DNA of 64,000 nucleotides from Drosophila persimilis (lineage: Eukaryota > Arthropoda > Insecta > Diptera > Drosophilidae). Under the pieces are notes generated by a model that saw nothing but the letters and a program-made list of their open reading frames with translations, did not search any database and was not told the origin of the DNA. The position numbers and the translations under genes are program-made. Location: assembly GCF_003286085.1 (NCBI RefSeq), contig NW_020825415.1:1-64000 (forward strand), given 5' to 3'. Of the stretch, positions 44,059 to 54,145 are shown piece by piece (positions within the stretch are counted from its first letter, which is position 1; each line of letters starts with the position of its first letter).

Positions 44059-46226
44059 ACATTACCATTAATAAAAGAATATTAAGGTGTATCGCTGACT
44101 CGGGATCATCGATCAACATCATGAAAGAAAATTACACAGATTCCAAAATAAAAGACGATAACCTTACGGTCCATACCATCAATGGACCTGTCCGTTTAAC
44201 TAAGAGTATAATGAGGAATGCGAACAAAACATGTCCGTCCGAACAAAAGTTCTACATACATAACTTTTCCGAAAATTATGATATTTTATTAGGAAGAGAA
44301 TACTTGATGGCAAGTAAAGCCGTCATCGATTACAGAAATGACACTGTAACACTAGCAGCTAGGTCGTACCCAATCATTCAGAGTGGAGAAGCTATTGAAG
44401 CCGGCAAGACCGCACAGAAGTGCACTGATCCCTCTACAAAAGAAGAGAAGATCGCACCTAAGTGCCTTGACCCATCTCCAGAGGGAGATCAATACTTCGC
44501 TTCCGCTCTAGACAGTGAACTAAGGGAATGTAATCAATTAAGATTGGAACACTTAAACGACGAAGAGAGGGAAGAGTTAAAGAAGGTCTTATATGAGTTT
44601 AAGGATGTGCAGTACAGAGAAGGTGACAATTTGACTTTCACAAGTACAATCAAGCACGAGATCAAAACTCAACATGAAGACCCGGTCTACAGACGACCAT
44701 ACAAATATGCCCAGATACATGATCAGGAGGTAAACCAGCAAATCAAAGATATGATCAGGCAGGGAATAATTCGAAAGTCGAATTCTCCTGACTGCTCGCC
44801 CATATCTATGATTCCGAAGAAGATAGATGCTTCAGGAAAGCAAAAATATCGAATGGTAGTAGACTATAGAAGTTTAAATGAAATAACAGTTAAGGACAAA
44901 TTCCCAACTCCAAGAATGGATGAAATCCTAGACAAACTAGGTAAATGTCAGTATTTTACGACAATCGATTTAGCAAAAGGTTTCCATCAAATACCCATGG
45001 AACCTAGCTCAATCCCCAAAACTGCGTTCTCCACTAAGCATGGACATTACGAGTTCACTCGTATGCCCTTTGGGCTAACCACTGCCCCAGCTACCTTCCA
45101 AAGATGTATGAACAATCTGCTAGAAGAGTTAATCTTCAAAGATTGCTTTGTATACTTAGATGACATCATTATATTTTCCACTTCATTGGAAGAACACTTG
45201 TTGTCACTAAGGAGAGTATTTGGAAAGTTGAGAGACGCCAACTTGAAGCTACAAATGGATAAATGTGAATTCATGAAAAAGGAAACTGAATTCCTAGGTC
45301 ATGTAGTCACTACTGAAGGAATAGTACCAAATCCAGGCAAAATCTCTGCCATTGTCAAATTTCCAATACCAGAAACGACTAAACAAATAAAGTCATTCTT
45401 AGGTCTGTGCGGGTTCTACAGGAAATTCATTCCTAATTTTGCAAACATAGCAAAACCCATGACACTCAAACTAAAGAAAGGAGCTGTCATAGACCCCAAG
45501 GAAGAAAGGTACGTCGAGGCATTTGAGAGACTAAAAGTACTCATCACCTCAGACCCTATCCTTGCGTTCCCAGACTTTGACAAAATGTTCACGGTAACAA
45601 CCGACGCTAGTAACATAGCATTGGGAGCGGTTTTGTCACAAGAACACAAACCGATCTGCTACGCTAGCAGAACCCTAAATGAACATGAAATAAACTATTC
45701 AGCCATCGAAAAGGAATTATTAGCGATCGTATGGGCAACCAAGTATTTCCGTTCATACCTGTTCGGTAGAACATTCGAGATACAATGCGATCATAAACCC
45801 TTGATTTGGTTGAACAACCTCAAGGAGCCAAATATGAAATTACAAAGGTGGAAAATAAAACTGAATGAGTTTGATTTTAAAATGAAATATCTACCAGGCA
45901 AAGAAAATCATGTAGCTGATGCCTTATCAAGGGTAAAGATTAATGAAAATCTCCTGGGAGAAGCTTCCAATAGCGTTGGTGCAACTGTACATAGCGCACA
46001 GGAAGACAATCTAAATCACATTGCTATCACGGAAAGACCAATTAACTATTACAATCGGCAAATTGAGCTAATAAAAGGCAATGAAGATAAGGTAGAAACA
46101 ATTCGTTATTTTCACAAGCTAATCATCAAGATCACGTATAAGGAAATGACTAACACCTTAGCGAAGGATATAATAAAGGAATATCTAACGAAACAGATTT
46201 TCCTCCATTCCAAAAAGCCTATTTAG
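44059..46226 (+). pseudogene. pol: pol part 1 of the 17.6-like element: protease, RT, RNase H
   Basis: The protease site DSGSS is at 44097-44111, so translation enters from gag rather than from the first Met (44121). In the 701 codons from that Met: VLYEFKDVQYREGDN linker, RT with YRMVVDYRSLNE, FTTIDLAKGFHQIPM, MPFGLTTAPATFQ and YLDD (345-348), thumb (FLGHVVTTEG), and RNase H (TTDAS 493-497, SAIEKELLAIVWATK, NHVADALSR to about 604). The frame ends early at 46226; integrase sequence goes on in the next frame, so a one-base indel near 46190-46200 is likely. Confidence 0.87.
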
Positions 46227-47269
46227 AAATCATTAATTCTAACAATATAACCAAAGCTATTAAATCAAGCACGAAACTCCTAGATATTCAGAATTACGCT
46301 GAATTTAAAGAAACCATATTAAAGAATCATAAAGGCTTACTCCATCCAGGGATAGAGAAAACCGTCAATTGGTTTAAGGGAAAATACTATTACCCGGATT
46401 ATCAAAAACTAATCCAAAACATCATAAACGAATGTCCTACTTGTAATATTGCCAAAACAGAGCATAGAAATACGAAGTTGGCATTCGAAACTACACCGGA
46501 AATACTGAACATCAGAGAGAAATACGTCATGGATTTCTATATGGTTGGTAACCAACAGTTCCTATCATGTATTGACGTATACTCGAAGTTTGCCACTCTT
46601 GTAGAAGTAAAAAGTCGTGACTGGTTAGAAGCAAAAAGAGCCATCATGAAAGTTTTTAACGAGATGGGCAAACCAATTGAAATCAAAGCCGATAAAGATT
46701 CAGCTTTTATGTGCACAGCATTGCAAGCATGGCTGAATGCGGAAAACGTCAAAATAGAGATCACTTCCAGCAAAAATGGAATATCTGACGTAGAAAGATT
46801 TCATAAAACAGTAAATGAAAAATTAAGAATAATATCTAGCGAGGATAACACAGAAGATAGATTCACGAAGTTTGAATTAATTCTTTATACTTATAATCAT
46901 AAAACCAAACATAATACCACAAATAGGACACCAGCTGATATATTCATTTATGCAGGCTCACCTGATTATGACACACAACTAAATAAAGTGAATAAAATCA
47001 CTCAATTAAATAAAAACCGCATAGAGTATGAAGTAGATACCCGCTATAAACTATCACCTCTAGTTAAGTCTAAGGTAACAAATCCTTTCAAAAGGACGGG
47101 TGAAATTAGACAGGTAGACGAAAAACATTATGAAGAAAAGAATAGGGGTAGGAAAATAACTCATTATAAATCAAAATTCAAGAAAAAGAAGAAATCTAAT
47201 AGAAGCAAATATAATAATTCCAGAGAAACCGAGGAAGTTAATGGAATCGGCGAACTTCAACACAATTAA
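46227..47269 (+). pseudogene. pol: pol part 2 of the 17.6-like element: integrase, frameshifted from RT
   Basis: In the frame that ends at 47269 the integrase zinc domain (HPGIEKTVNWFKGKYYYP, then CPTCNIAKTEH) lies at about 46345-46465 and the catalytic core follows: the Asp of YVMDFYM, the Asp of IKADKDSAFM and the Glu of DVERFHKTVNEKL. The C-terminus is very basic (KSKFKKKKKSNRSK). From the Met at 46478 it is open for 263 codons. It overlaps env by 29 bases. Only the frameshift upstream prevents a full pol. Confidence 0.85.
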
Positions 47270-48656
47270 AATCCTCATCTTCCTCATAATTACCATCGTA
47301 ATGGCACAGGGCCAAAACATAGAAATAAATTCTATAAAATCCCAAAACGGATATATGATATTCAAAACTGGATCGATCAACATACCTATCAATTACGAAT
47401 ACCATTATCTAACTGTTAATGTAACTAAAACCGAAGAACTATACCAAAATTTGTTAAGGCAAGCCACTAAATTCCAGGACATAATCCAAATAAAATATCT
47501 AGTAGACAAATTGCAAAGAGAAATGAACGGGCTAAAAATAACCAAAAGAAATAAAAGAGGCCTAATCAATATAGTAGGAACAGCCTACAAATATCTCTTT
47601 GGAACACTAGATCAGGAAGATAAAGTCGATTTGGAACAAAAAATAGAAAATTTAGCCAGCCATAGCATTCAAATGAATGAACTAAATTTGGTAATAGATG
47701 CAGTTAATAGCGGAATAAACGTTATAAACAAACTAAATGAAGAAAAAGACAGGAATCAACAAATAGAAATTTTGATATTCAATCTACAACATTTCACAGA
47801 ATATATCGAAGATATAGAACTAGGTATGCAATTAACTAGGCTCGGTATATTTAATCCAAAATTATTAAAACAAGACTACCTGGAACAAATAAATTCTGAG
47901 AAAATACTAAATATAAAAACCTCCACATGGCTAAAATCCGATACCAACGAAATTCTAATAATTTCCAACATTCCCAAAGACATTACAAAAGTACCAATCT
48001 ATAAAATCGTTCCGTATCCAGACGAATTAAATAACATGTTAACAGATATGACATACGACAAGTACTACATAAAAAATGAAGAAGTATTTGTTAAAGAAAC
48101 TAGATTGAAAACCAATGACAATTGTATAAAAGGAATTTTAATGCAAACTCCCACTAAATGTCCATATTCCAAAACTTTTCAAAACTTTCAAATAAACTTT
48201 ATTGAACCCATTATACTAATCACGTGGAATCTTCCAAAAACAACGCTAAATCAGAATTGTGTAAACCAAGAAATCATAGCGGAAGGAAATACCATTATAA
48301 AAATCTACAACTGTTCAATCCAATTAAATGAATTTACAATATCAAACACAATGTTAGATTTTGCCCAGAATGTTTATGTCAACAACAACATAACTAAAAT
48401 AAAACCACTGTCGTATGTCCAAACTAATGAAATAATTATGCAATACACCACATATAGTAACCTATTACAAATAAGTCTACTAATTTCATTTGTCATAATT
48501 ATATTAGTACTACTAAGTTATGTAGCTGTTAAATTTACGAAAACTTCTAAAAGAGTCACGGTTAAATGTATAAACCCTATAATAGAAGCAGAAGAGGAAC
48601 CAACCTCAGCCACCGCACTTGACACCCCGTCACTATACCCGAGGGTAATCGCCTAG
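47241..48656 (+). CDS. env: env glycoprotein of the 17.6-like element (471 aa), open
   Basis: Membrane fusion protein of errantivirus-type elements, normally made from a spliced RNA. Hydrophobic signal peptide at residues 9-24 (IKILIFLIITIVMAQG); furin-type cleavage site RNKR at 103-106; the conserved start of the fusion domain (GLINIVGTAYKYLFGTLD) from 107; several Asn-glycosylation motifs and Cys residues in the ectodomain; one C-terminal transmembrane segment at about 409-431 (ISLLISFVIIILVLLSYVAV); and a 40-residue cytoplasmic tail. This is the full layout and usual length. No lesion seen. Whether it is expressed is unknown. Confidence 0.88.
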   Translation: MESANFNTIKILIFLIITIVMAQGQNIEINSIKSQNGYMIFKTGSINIPINYEYHYLTVNVTKTEELYQNLLRQATKFQDIIQIKYLVDKLQREMNGLKITKRNKRGLINIVGTAYKYLFGTLDQEDKVDLEQKIENLASHSIQMNELNLVIDAVNSGINVINKLNEEKDRNQQIEILIFNLQHFTEYIEDIELGMQLTRLGIFNPKLLKQDYLEQINSEKILNIKTSTWLKSDTNEILIISNIPKDITKVPIYKIVPYPDELNNMLTDMTYDKYYIKNEEVFVKETRLKTNDNCIKGILMQTPTKCPYSKTFQNFQINFIEPIILITWNLPKTTLNQNCVNQEIIAEGNTIIKIYNCSIQLNEFTISNTMLDFAQNVYVNNNITKIKPLSYVQTNEIIMQYTTYSNLLQISLLISFVIIILVLLSYVAVKFTKTSKRVTVKCINPIIEAEEEPTSATALDTPSLYPRVIA

Positions 48657-48675
48657 GGACAGGCTAATAACAAAC

Positions 48676-48683
48676 GTTGGGGG
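48676..48683 (+). other. Polypurine-type tract before the 3' LTR
   Basis: GTTGGGGG directly precedes the LTR start AGTGACAT. It is short and interrupted by TT, but is in the expected position. Confidence 0.55.
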
Positions 48684-49279
48684 AGTGACATATCCATAAT
48701 TCCCCACATCCCATACACATTATGTTTATGTACAATTCATCCACCCCATCCACACAAGTAACAGGACCCCACTCAAGAATCAATAACTGTTTCTTCCCAT
48801 ACTCCAAGCTAGGGCCCCCCCATAATATAAACAATGGACCACATTGTTTCAGCAACATTAGAATCACGCCACTCTCGAGAAATCGATTCTTTAGAATCAC
48901 GCCACTCATGAGGACCAATCAAAGCTAGACATAAAACCAAGGAGTATCACATTCCTAGCTCCGTCATGTAATGCAACACCGATCGCCAGCAGTGGATGCC
49001 TTTCATCAAAGCCGACGCATCCCCAAATATCGATCCAGGCACGTACGCCACCGACACGAAGATGCAGCCGAGGAAAGCAACGCCCGAAGCCAGAGTCGGG
49101 AGTTCCAAGAGAAGGGCTCATGGAAACTAGCCAGCAGCAGAGAGATCAGTTCCGTTTGAGACAAGCAGACCGAAAGTCAAGTCGGGGAATTCATTTAAAT
49201 CTTGTGACATAAAGATATTTAAGTTGTAAAATAAAAGTCTTTGTTAAAAAACTTAAAATCGAGTTGCGGATATTTAACT
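48684..49279 (+). repeat. 3' LTR of the 17.6-like element (596 bp)
   Basis: Same length and, by eye, same sequence as the 5' LTR. It is followed by ATATATACTTTATGG of the split DINE. Confidence 0.94.
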
Positions 49280-49385
49280 ATATATACTTTATGGGGTCGG
49301 AAACGATTCCTTCTGGACGTTACACACATCCACTTTTACCACAAATCTAATATACCCCAATACTCATTTTGAGTATCGGGTATAA
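49280..49385 (-). mobile_element. DINE-1 copy J, right part
   Basis: It continues ATATATACTTTATGGGGTCGG to GAGTATCGGGTATAA, completing the DINE begun at 41178. It is followed by gag-element sequence AATAATGACGCCAATATAAA, equal to 18467 onwards. Confidence 0.9.
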
Positions 49386-50405
49386 AAATAATGACGCCAA
49401 TATAAATACAATTACAAATACACCTGCCAATACCAACACCACCACCGCCATCACCATTACAAACACCCCTGCCACTACCACCGAAAATGACATCCGGCAC
49501 GGCGAATTCGGGCATCAGCCCAGCCAGGAACGTGGCTTGAGGATCCTCATCCGAGGACTCTCCCACTCCACGCTGCCGGATTGGATTCGCAGCAGTATGC
49601 TGAACGAGGGGTTCACGGTTCGGTTTGTAAGGGTGATCACCGATCGATTCGATCGCAGCTGTCAATTCAACCTCTTCGAGGCCAATACGATATGTTGAAG
49701 CTGCGACGCCTGGGTGGGATGCCCGTCACGGTTGAGAGACTTGGAGTCTCCCGTGACCCTGCCCAGTGCCATCGTTGCCAGGTGTTTGGCCAAACCCGCT
49801 CATATTGTAGACGCGCTGCAGATTGCAGCAAGCCGAGGAGTGCCGCTCCCAAATGCGCCAACTGCCAGGGCCAGCACATCAGCGCCTACAAGGGCTATAA
49901 TCCGCAGCAGCAACGCCAACACCAACCGGATCGGCAGCAGCATCGGTATGGCGACCATCATCCACAGCCATCGACCAGGGGGCGCCAGCACCTGAGGTCC
50001 CAGCCGATGCAGCCGATCGCGAATGATGCTCCGACGCCACGCCAACACCAGCAGCAGCAGCGGCCAGCAGCTCAGTGCGATGGCAGCTGCGCTCAAAATC
50101 TGCTATTATACGTACAGCGTATAATAGAGTTGGAAAGGAGGATCGACCAGATGGCAGAGCAACTCACCAAATTTACTGCAGCAAATGGCAAGGGCACAAA
50201 AGCCATGCCCCCGCTCCAACCAACAGCAACCAACATATCGGATTCAGAGTCCGACGTGGACTGCGACGCGTCTGAATTAGACGATGACGATGACGACGAA
50301 TGGACCGATCACGATCCATTCGAGGCGCTGGATGGCCTGGGCGAAATATGGAGGGCACAAATCGCCAGCGCACGCGAATGCATGCAATTGGGCGGCGCCT
50401 ATTGA
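49386..50405 (+). pseudogene. Gag element G5 ORF1, part after DINE J
   Basis: Contains the gag core (GLRILIRGLSHSTLPDWIR), the FEANTIC stop shared with G3 and G4, then from 49581 an open frame of 274 codons with knuckle 1 (CHRCQVFGQTRSYC), the same knuckle-2 deletion as G3, a Gln-rich stretch, a coiled-coil-like helix (RIIELERRIDQMAEQL) and the acidic tail. Its close match to G3 suggests that G3 and G5 are duplicates of one unit. Confidence 0.77.
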
Positions 50406-51013
50406 TGTGCCCAATCGTCGATCCAGAGACAGCCACTGCAACAGAGAAAAAGACGTCAACATCGAAAAACGGCCAAACGTCTCTCATGCCATTATGTGAG
50501 GGCGGGATGGCCTGGTGTTGAGCCGCCGGACGCCAGCAAATCCTGCAAAGGAAGAAGAAACAGAAGGGAGAAGCAGACTGCCAAAACACACAAAATACTC
50601 ACCTGCTGTTTTACGCCAACACCAACCAGACAAGGGGCGCCACAAATAACATCCAAACGCCGACAAGTACCTGCAAATAAACACATATTTAAATCACACG
50701 CCAAAACGAACACCTCCTCATCTGGGTGGCCGGACCAGCAGCCACTCAAAAATCGCAATTAAAACCGACGACGAACGTGGCCGAGAAGGCCAGGCCCACT
50801 CTGCACGCATACACCAAAAATCCAGCCAGCCAATTAACAACACACAGGGGGACAACAGAGCCGGCCGGTATACAGCGTATTGTTCGCATTGCGTTTGATA
50901 TGCCCGCCGGAGCTCCGTTGATGTTTGTCCTCCTCATAGAAATAAAATAAATTGTAATTAATATGTTTATATGTGTGTAAATGTATGTCAATTATCGTTT
51001 ATTTTACCTTGTC
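50406..51013 (+). other. 3' UTR of gag element G5, up to the R1-like insertion
   Basis: A shortened 3' UTR. Only one GGTGGCCGGACCAGCAGCC repeat is kept before GGCCGAGAAGGCCAGGCC joins the terminal part (CACTCTGCACGCATACACC). The end block and AATAAAATAAATTG are present. 51002-51013 (TTTTACCTTGTC) is the target duplicate of the R1-like element. Confidence 0.78.
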
Positions 51014-51175
51014 TTTTTTTTTTTTTTTTTTTTTTTATTATTATTAAAAATAGGATATATATATATAAAATATAAGAATATAAAAATTAGAATAAAAATA
51101 TATAGCGTATACATATATATGGACCAGACTTGCGGGACTGCCGTGAAGCATTGCTTCACAAGGCTGGCTAGCCTA

Positions 51176-54145
51176 TTACGGCCGCTCATTTCTTGTGCGT
51201 TCAAGCCGCCTCAGTTCCGAAGCGATTTCCATTGCAAGACTGCATATCGCCGTCCAATTTGCTTGGTTTTCCAGCATCCTTGGTACCAAACCTTCCACCG
51301 TAATGGGCACTCCTATGGTGCCTTCTGCTCGCCTGCGGGCCTCTGAGAATCTGGCGCATGCGGTCAGCACATGCTCAGCGTTTTCTACTGTTCCGCAGCA
51401 GCTGCACAGCCCATCTTCTTCGTGGCCAAAGCGGTGAAGGTACTCTTTAAAGCACCCGTGGCCGCTGAGAACTTGTGTCAGCGAGAACGTAAGTTCTCCA
51501 TGCCACCGATTCATCCATGCTGTAATGTTGGGGATTAGACGGTGGGTCCAGCGGCCGGTTACAGCATTATCCCATCTGAGTTGCCAGCTCTCGAGACATT
51601 CAGCCCTCGCCCTGGTCTTAGCCGTTCTAGCTTCTGCCTGTGTGTTGGCGGCCTTTCTTCCCTTGTGGATTTCACTGGCTTCCTTCGCTGCGAGCTCTAC
51701 GGGTGGTATGCCGCTTATTACCATTATTGCCTCTGTGGAGACAGTACGGAACGCCGAGCTGACCCGCAGGGCTCCGAGTCTGAAGTCCGACTCTATGCCC
51801 TTAGTGTAGCTCTTGGTCCTCGTGGCCTGGGCCCATATTGGCGCTGCGTATAGTATGGATGACTTGGCCACGTTAAATAGCAGTCTCCTACTCGTTGACT
51901 TTGGGCCTCTGTGGTTCAGCATCATTCGTGACACCGCCATGACTACGCCGTGTGCCTTCTGGTGTGTCTGCTGCAGGTGCTCTCTAAACGACAGTCTGGT
52001 GTCCAGCATAACTCCCAGGTACCTTATTGCTCGTTTTGAGGTAATTGAGGCTCCTCCTACGGTTATCCTCGCCGTCTCCACCTGTTTCCTGCTACTGATG
52101 AGAACCGCTTCCGTCTTGTGCTCGGCTAGCTTGAGCCCTGCCAGGTCTAGCCAGTCGCTTATGATTCTGATTGCCTCGTTCATACAGCTCTCGGTCTCCG
52201 CGAGGGTTTTCTTCGTGACCGTCACCGCGACATCGTCAGCGAATCCCACTATTTCGACTCCTTGCTGGAAGTTGAGGCGAAGAATTCCATCGTACATGGT
52301 ATTCCACAGTAAAGGTCCCAGTACAGATCCTTGTGGGACTCCTCCCGTGATGGAGTATGATCGAGGGCCATCTTCCGTGTCGTACGTCAGCCATCTGTTG
52401 TCCAGGTAGTCGCTGACCATCGCCTGTAGATATCCGGGGATTTCGAGTGTGCACAGGGAGGACATTATCCTGCTCCAGGATGCCGAGTTAAAGGCGTTTT
52501 TCACGTCCAGTGTTGCCACCAGACAGTATTTTTTGGCCCCGCCGAGCCATCGTCTGCCTTCCAAGGCCTTTCTGGCAGTGCCGCACACCTTGTCTAGCGC
52601 ATCCAAGGTAGAGCGAGCCTTCCTAAAGCCGTACTGGCTGTCAGAGAGTCCACCAGCGGCCTCGATAGCCTCCGTTAGCCTTGCGCTGATTATGCTTTCC
52701 AGCATCTTACCTGCGCCGTCCAGGAGGCAGATAGGCCTGTATGCCGATGGGTCCTCCGTGTCTTTCCCAGGTTTTGGTATCAGCACCAGCTTTTGCTTCT
52801 TCCATCTTCCAGGAAAGCATCCGTCTGTGAGGCATTTGGTGTAGGTCTGCGCAAAGATCATCGGGTGCAGGCTAATAGCCAGCTTGAGGGCCCGATTTGG
52901 GATGCCGTCTGGTCCTGGTGCCTTGCAGTTTGGCACTCTCTTTACTAGTTTTGCCAACTCTTGCGGGGTCACTGGGGGTACTTGGTGTCCCGTACTCGTG
53001 ATCCTGTCTATCTGCGTGTCCTGCGCTGGGAATAGGTGCTTGACGATTGCCTCCATTTTATCCGCTCCTGTTGGTGCCGCGTGCTTGAATGCGCCGGTCT
53101 TCTTCATGACCACCTTGTAGGCCTTTCCCCAGAGATCGTTTTCGGCTTCGTCACAGAGATCTAAGAAGCATCGTTGTTTACTATTTTTGATTTCCTTCTT
53201 CAGTGCCTTCCTTCTTCGGGTGTAGATTTCCTTGAGAGCCTGGAAGTCTGCTGTTCCGCGGGATCTGTGGTATGCTCTTCTGGCGCCTATGCATGCGTGG
53301 CGGGCCTCCTCGATTGCCTGGTTCCACCAGTATACCGGCCTATGGCCTTTAAATGGTTTGCTGCGCTCCATGCTAGCTTTGCACGCCCTTTCGAGTTGTC
53401 CCATGACTTGTGCCACTAGATCGCCTTCGCCTTCCACCTCGGCTAGTCCTGCTAGGGCTGCCCTGAAGGCTGGTGTGTTCAGCGTGGTTTCTTTGTAGTG
53501 CCCCCTCGTAGCGATACTCTGGGTGGCTCTTCTGGTCTGGATGCTGCAGAGGATAGCGTTGTGGTCGCTCGCGGTGTACTGCTCGCTGATCTGCCATAAC
53601 GTGCTCGCTGCTAGTCGAGTACTTATGTAGGTGAGGTCTATGATGGATGTGGTACCTGCTCTGCTGAAAGTTGGGTTGGAACCAGCGTTTTTTAGGACTA
53701 TGTCCAGGGAGGCAAAAGCCTCCACTAAGACACGGCCCCTGGCATTCGTTGTTGCTGACTCCCATTCCGTTGCCCAGGCGTTGAAGTCCCCAGCTACTAG
53801 CGACGGCGAGTGTGCTCTGATGTCATCTGCCAATTTGTCTATTGTGTCGCTGAACTCTTCGAGTGACCAGCTGGGTGGTAGGTAACAGCTGTATACCCAT
53901 AGGTCTTTCAGCCTCCCTCGTACGTATCCTTTGGATCTTTTAACTCCGTCCAGGTGCTGTGCTGGTTTGCCGCACATCCAGATTGCCGCTTTCCCCGATT
54001 GATCCATGACCCACGTGTTGGATCTCACGGTCTTGTAGGGCTCGCTCAGCAGTGCCAGGTCCGTGTTGAGCTCTGTAACGGATTGGGTGAGAAGGTCTTG
54101 GGCCACCCTGCAATGGTAAAGGTTCAGTTGGATGCTCCTTAACAT
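51176..54145 (-). CDS. ORF2 of the R1-like LINE: endonuclease-reverse transcriptase (989 aa)
   Basis: It makes the nick and copies the RNA in place. APE endonuclease at residues 1-215: NLYHCR, LLSEP, GDFNAWATEW (119-128), IIDLTYIS and SDHN (193-196). RT at about 400-700: KAPGPDGIPNRAL, SAYRPICLLDGAGKMLE, YGFRKARST, LDVKNAFNSASW, GGVPQGSVLGP and catalytic FADD (635-638). C-terminal region with RWTHRLIPNITAWMNR, HGCF and a CSCC...H...C zinc motif. Length is normal for the clade and no stop or frameshift is seen. The start ATG overlaps the ORF1 stop in ATGTTAA (54139-54145). Confidence 0.92.
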   Translation of the reverse strand: MLRSIQLNLYHCRVAQDLLTQSVTELNTDLALLSEPYKTVRSNTWVMDQSGKAAIWMCGKPAQHLDGVKRSKGYVRGRLKDLWVYSCYLPPSWSLEEFSDTIDKLADDIRAHSPSLVAGDFNAWATEWESATTNARGRVLVEAFASLDIVLKNAGSNPTFSRAGTTSIIDLTYISTRLAASTLWQISEQYTASDHNAILCSIQTRRATQSIATRGHYKETTLNTPAFRAALAGLAEVEGEGDLVAQVMGQLERACKASMERSKPFKGHRPVYWWNQAIEEARHACIGARRAYHRSRGTADFQALKEIYTRRRKALKKEIKNSKQRCFLDLCDEAENDLWGKAYKVVMKKTGAFKHAAPTGADKMEAIVKHLFPAQDTQIDRITSTGHQVPPVTPQELAKLVKRVPNCKAPGPDGIPNRALKLAISLHPMIFAQTYTKCLTDGCFPGRWKKQKLVLIPKPGKDTEDPSAYRPICLLDGAGKMLESIISARLTEAIEAAGGLSDSQYGFRKARSTLDALDKVCGTARKALEGRRWLGGAKKYCLVATLDVKNAFNSASWSRIMSSLCTLEIPGYLQAMVSDYLDNRWLTYDTEDGPRSYSITGGVPQGSVLGPLLWNTMYDGILRLNFQQGVEIVGFADDVAVTVTKKTLAETESCMNEAIRIISDWLDLAGLKLAEHKTEAVLISSRKQVETARITVGGASITSKRAIRYLGVMLDTRLSFREHLQQTHQKAHGVVMAVSRMMLNHRGPKSTSRRLLFNVAKSSILYAAPIWAQATRTKSYTKGIESDFRLGALRVSSAFRTVSTEAIMVISGIPPVELAAKEASEIHKGRKAANTQAEARTAKTRARAECLESWQLRWDNAVTGRWTHRLIPNITAWMNRWHGELTFSLTQVLSGHGCFKEYLHRFGHEEDGLCSCCGTVENAEHVLTACARFSEARRRAEGTIGVPITVEGLVPRMLENQANWTAICSLAMEIASELRRLERTRNERP

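Larger units (their letters stand above)
42201..49279 (+). mobile_element. 17.6/297-like errantivirus-type element with env, very young
   Basis: Two 596-bp LTRs (AGTGACATAT...ATTTAACT), apparently identical, bracket a tRNA-Ser primer site, gag, pol and env. It is inserted in the ATATAT run of DINE J (TSD of 4-6 bp, ambiguous in the repeat). AGT/ACT LTR ends, the Ser primer, an ATAT target and an env with a furin site define the 17.6/297/tom/ZAM group. The only clear lesion is a frameshift in pol near 46200. Element length 7079 bp. Confidence 0.9.
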
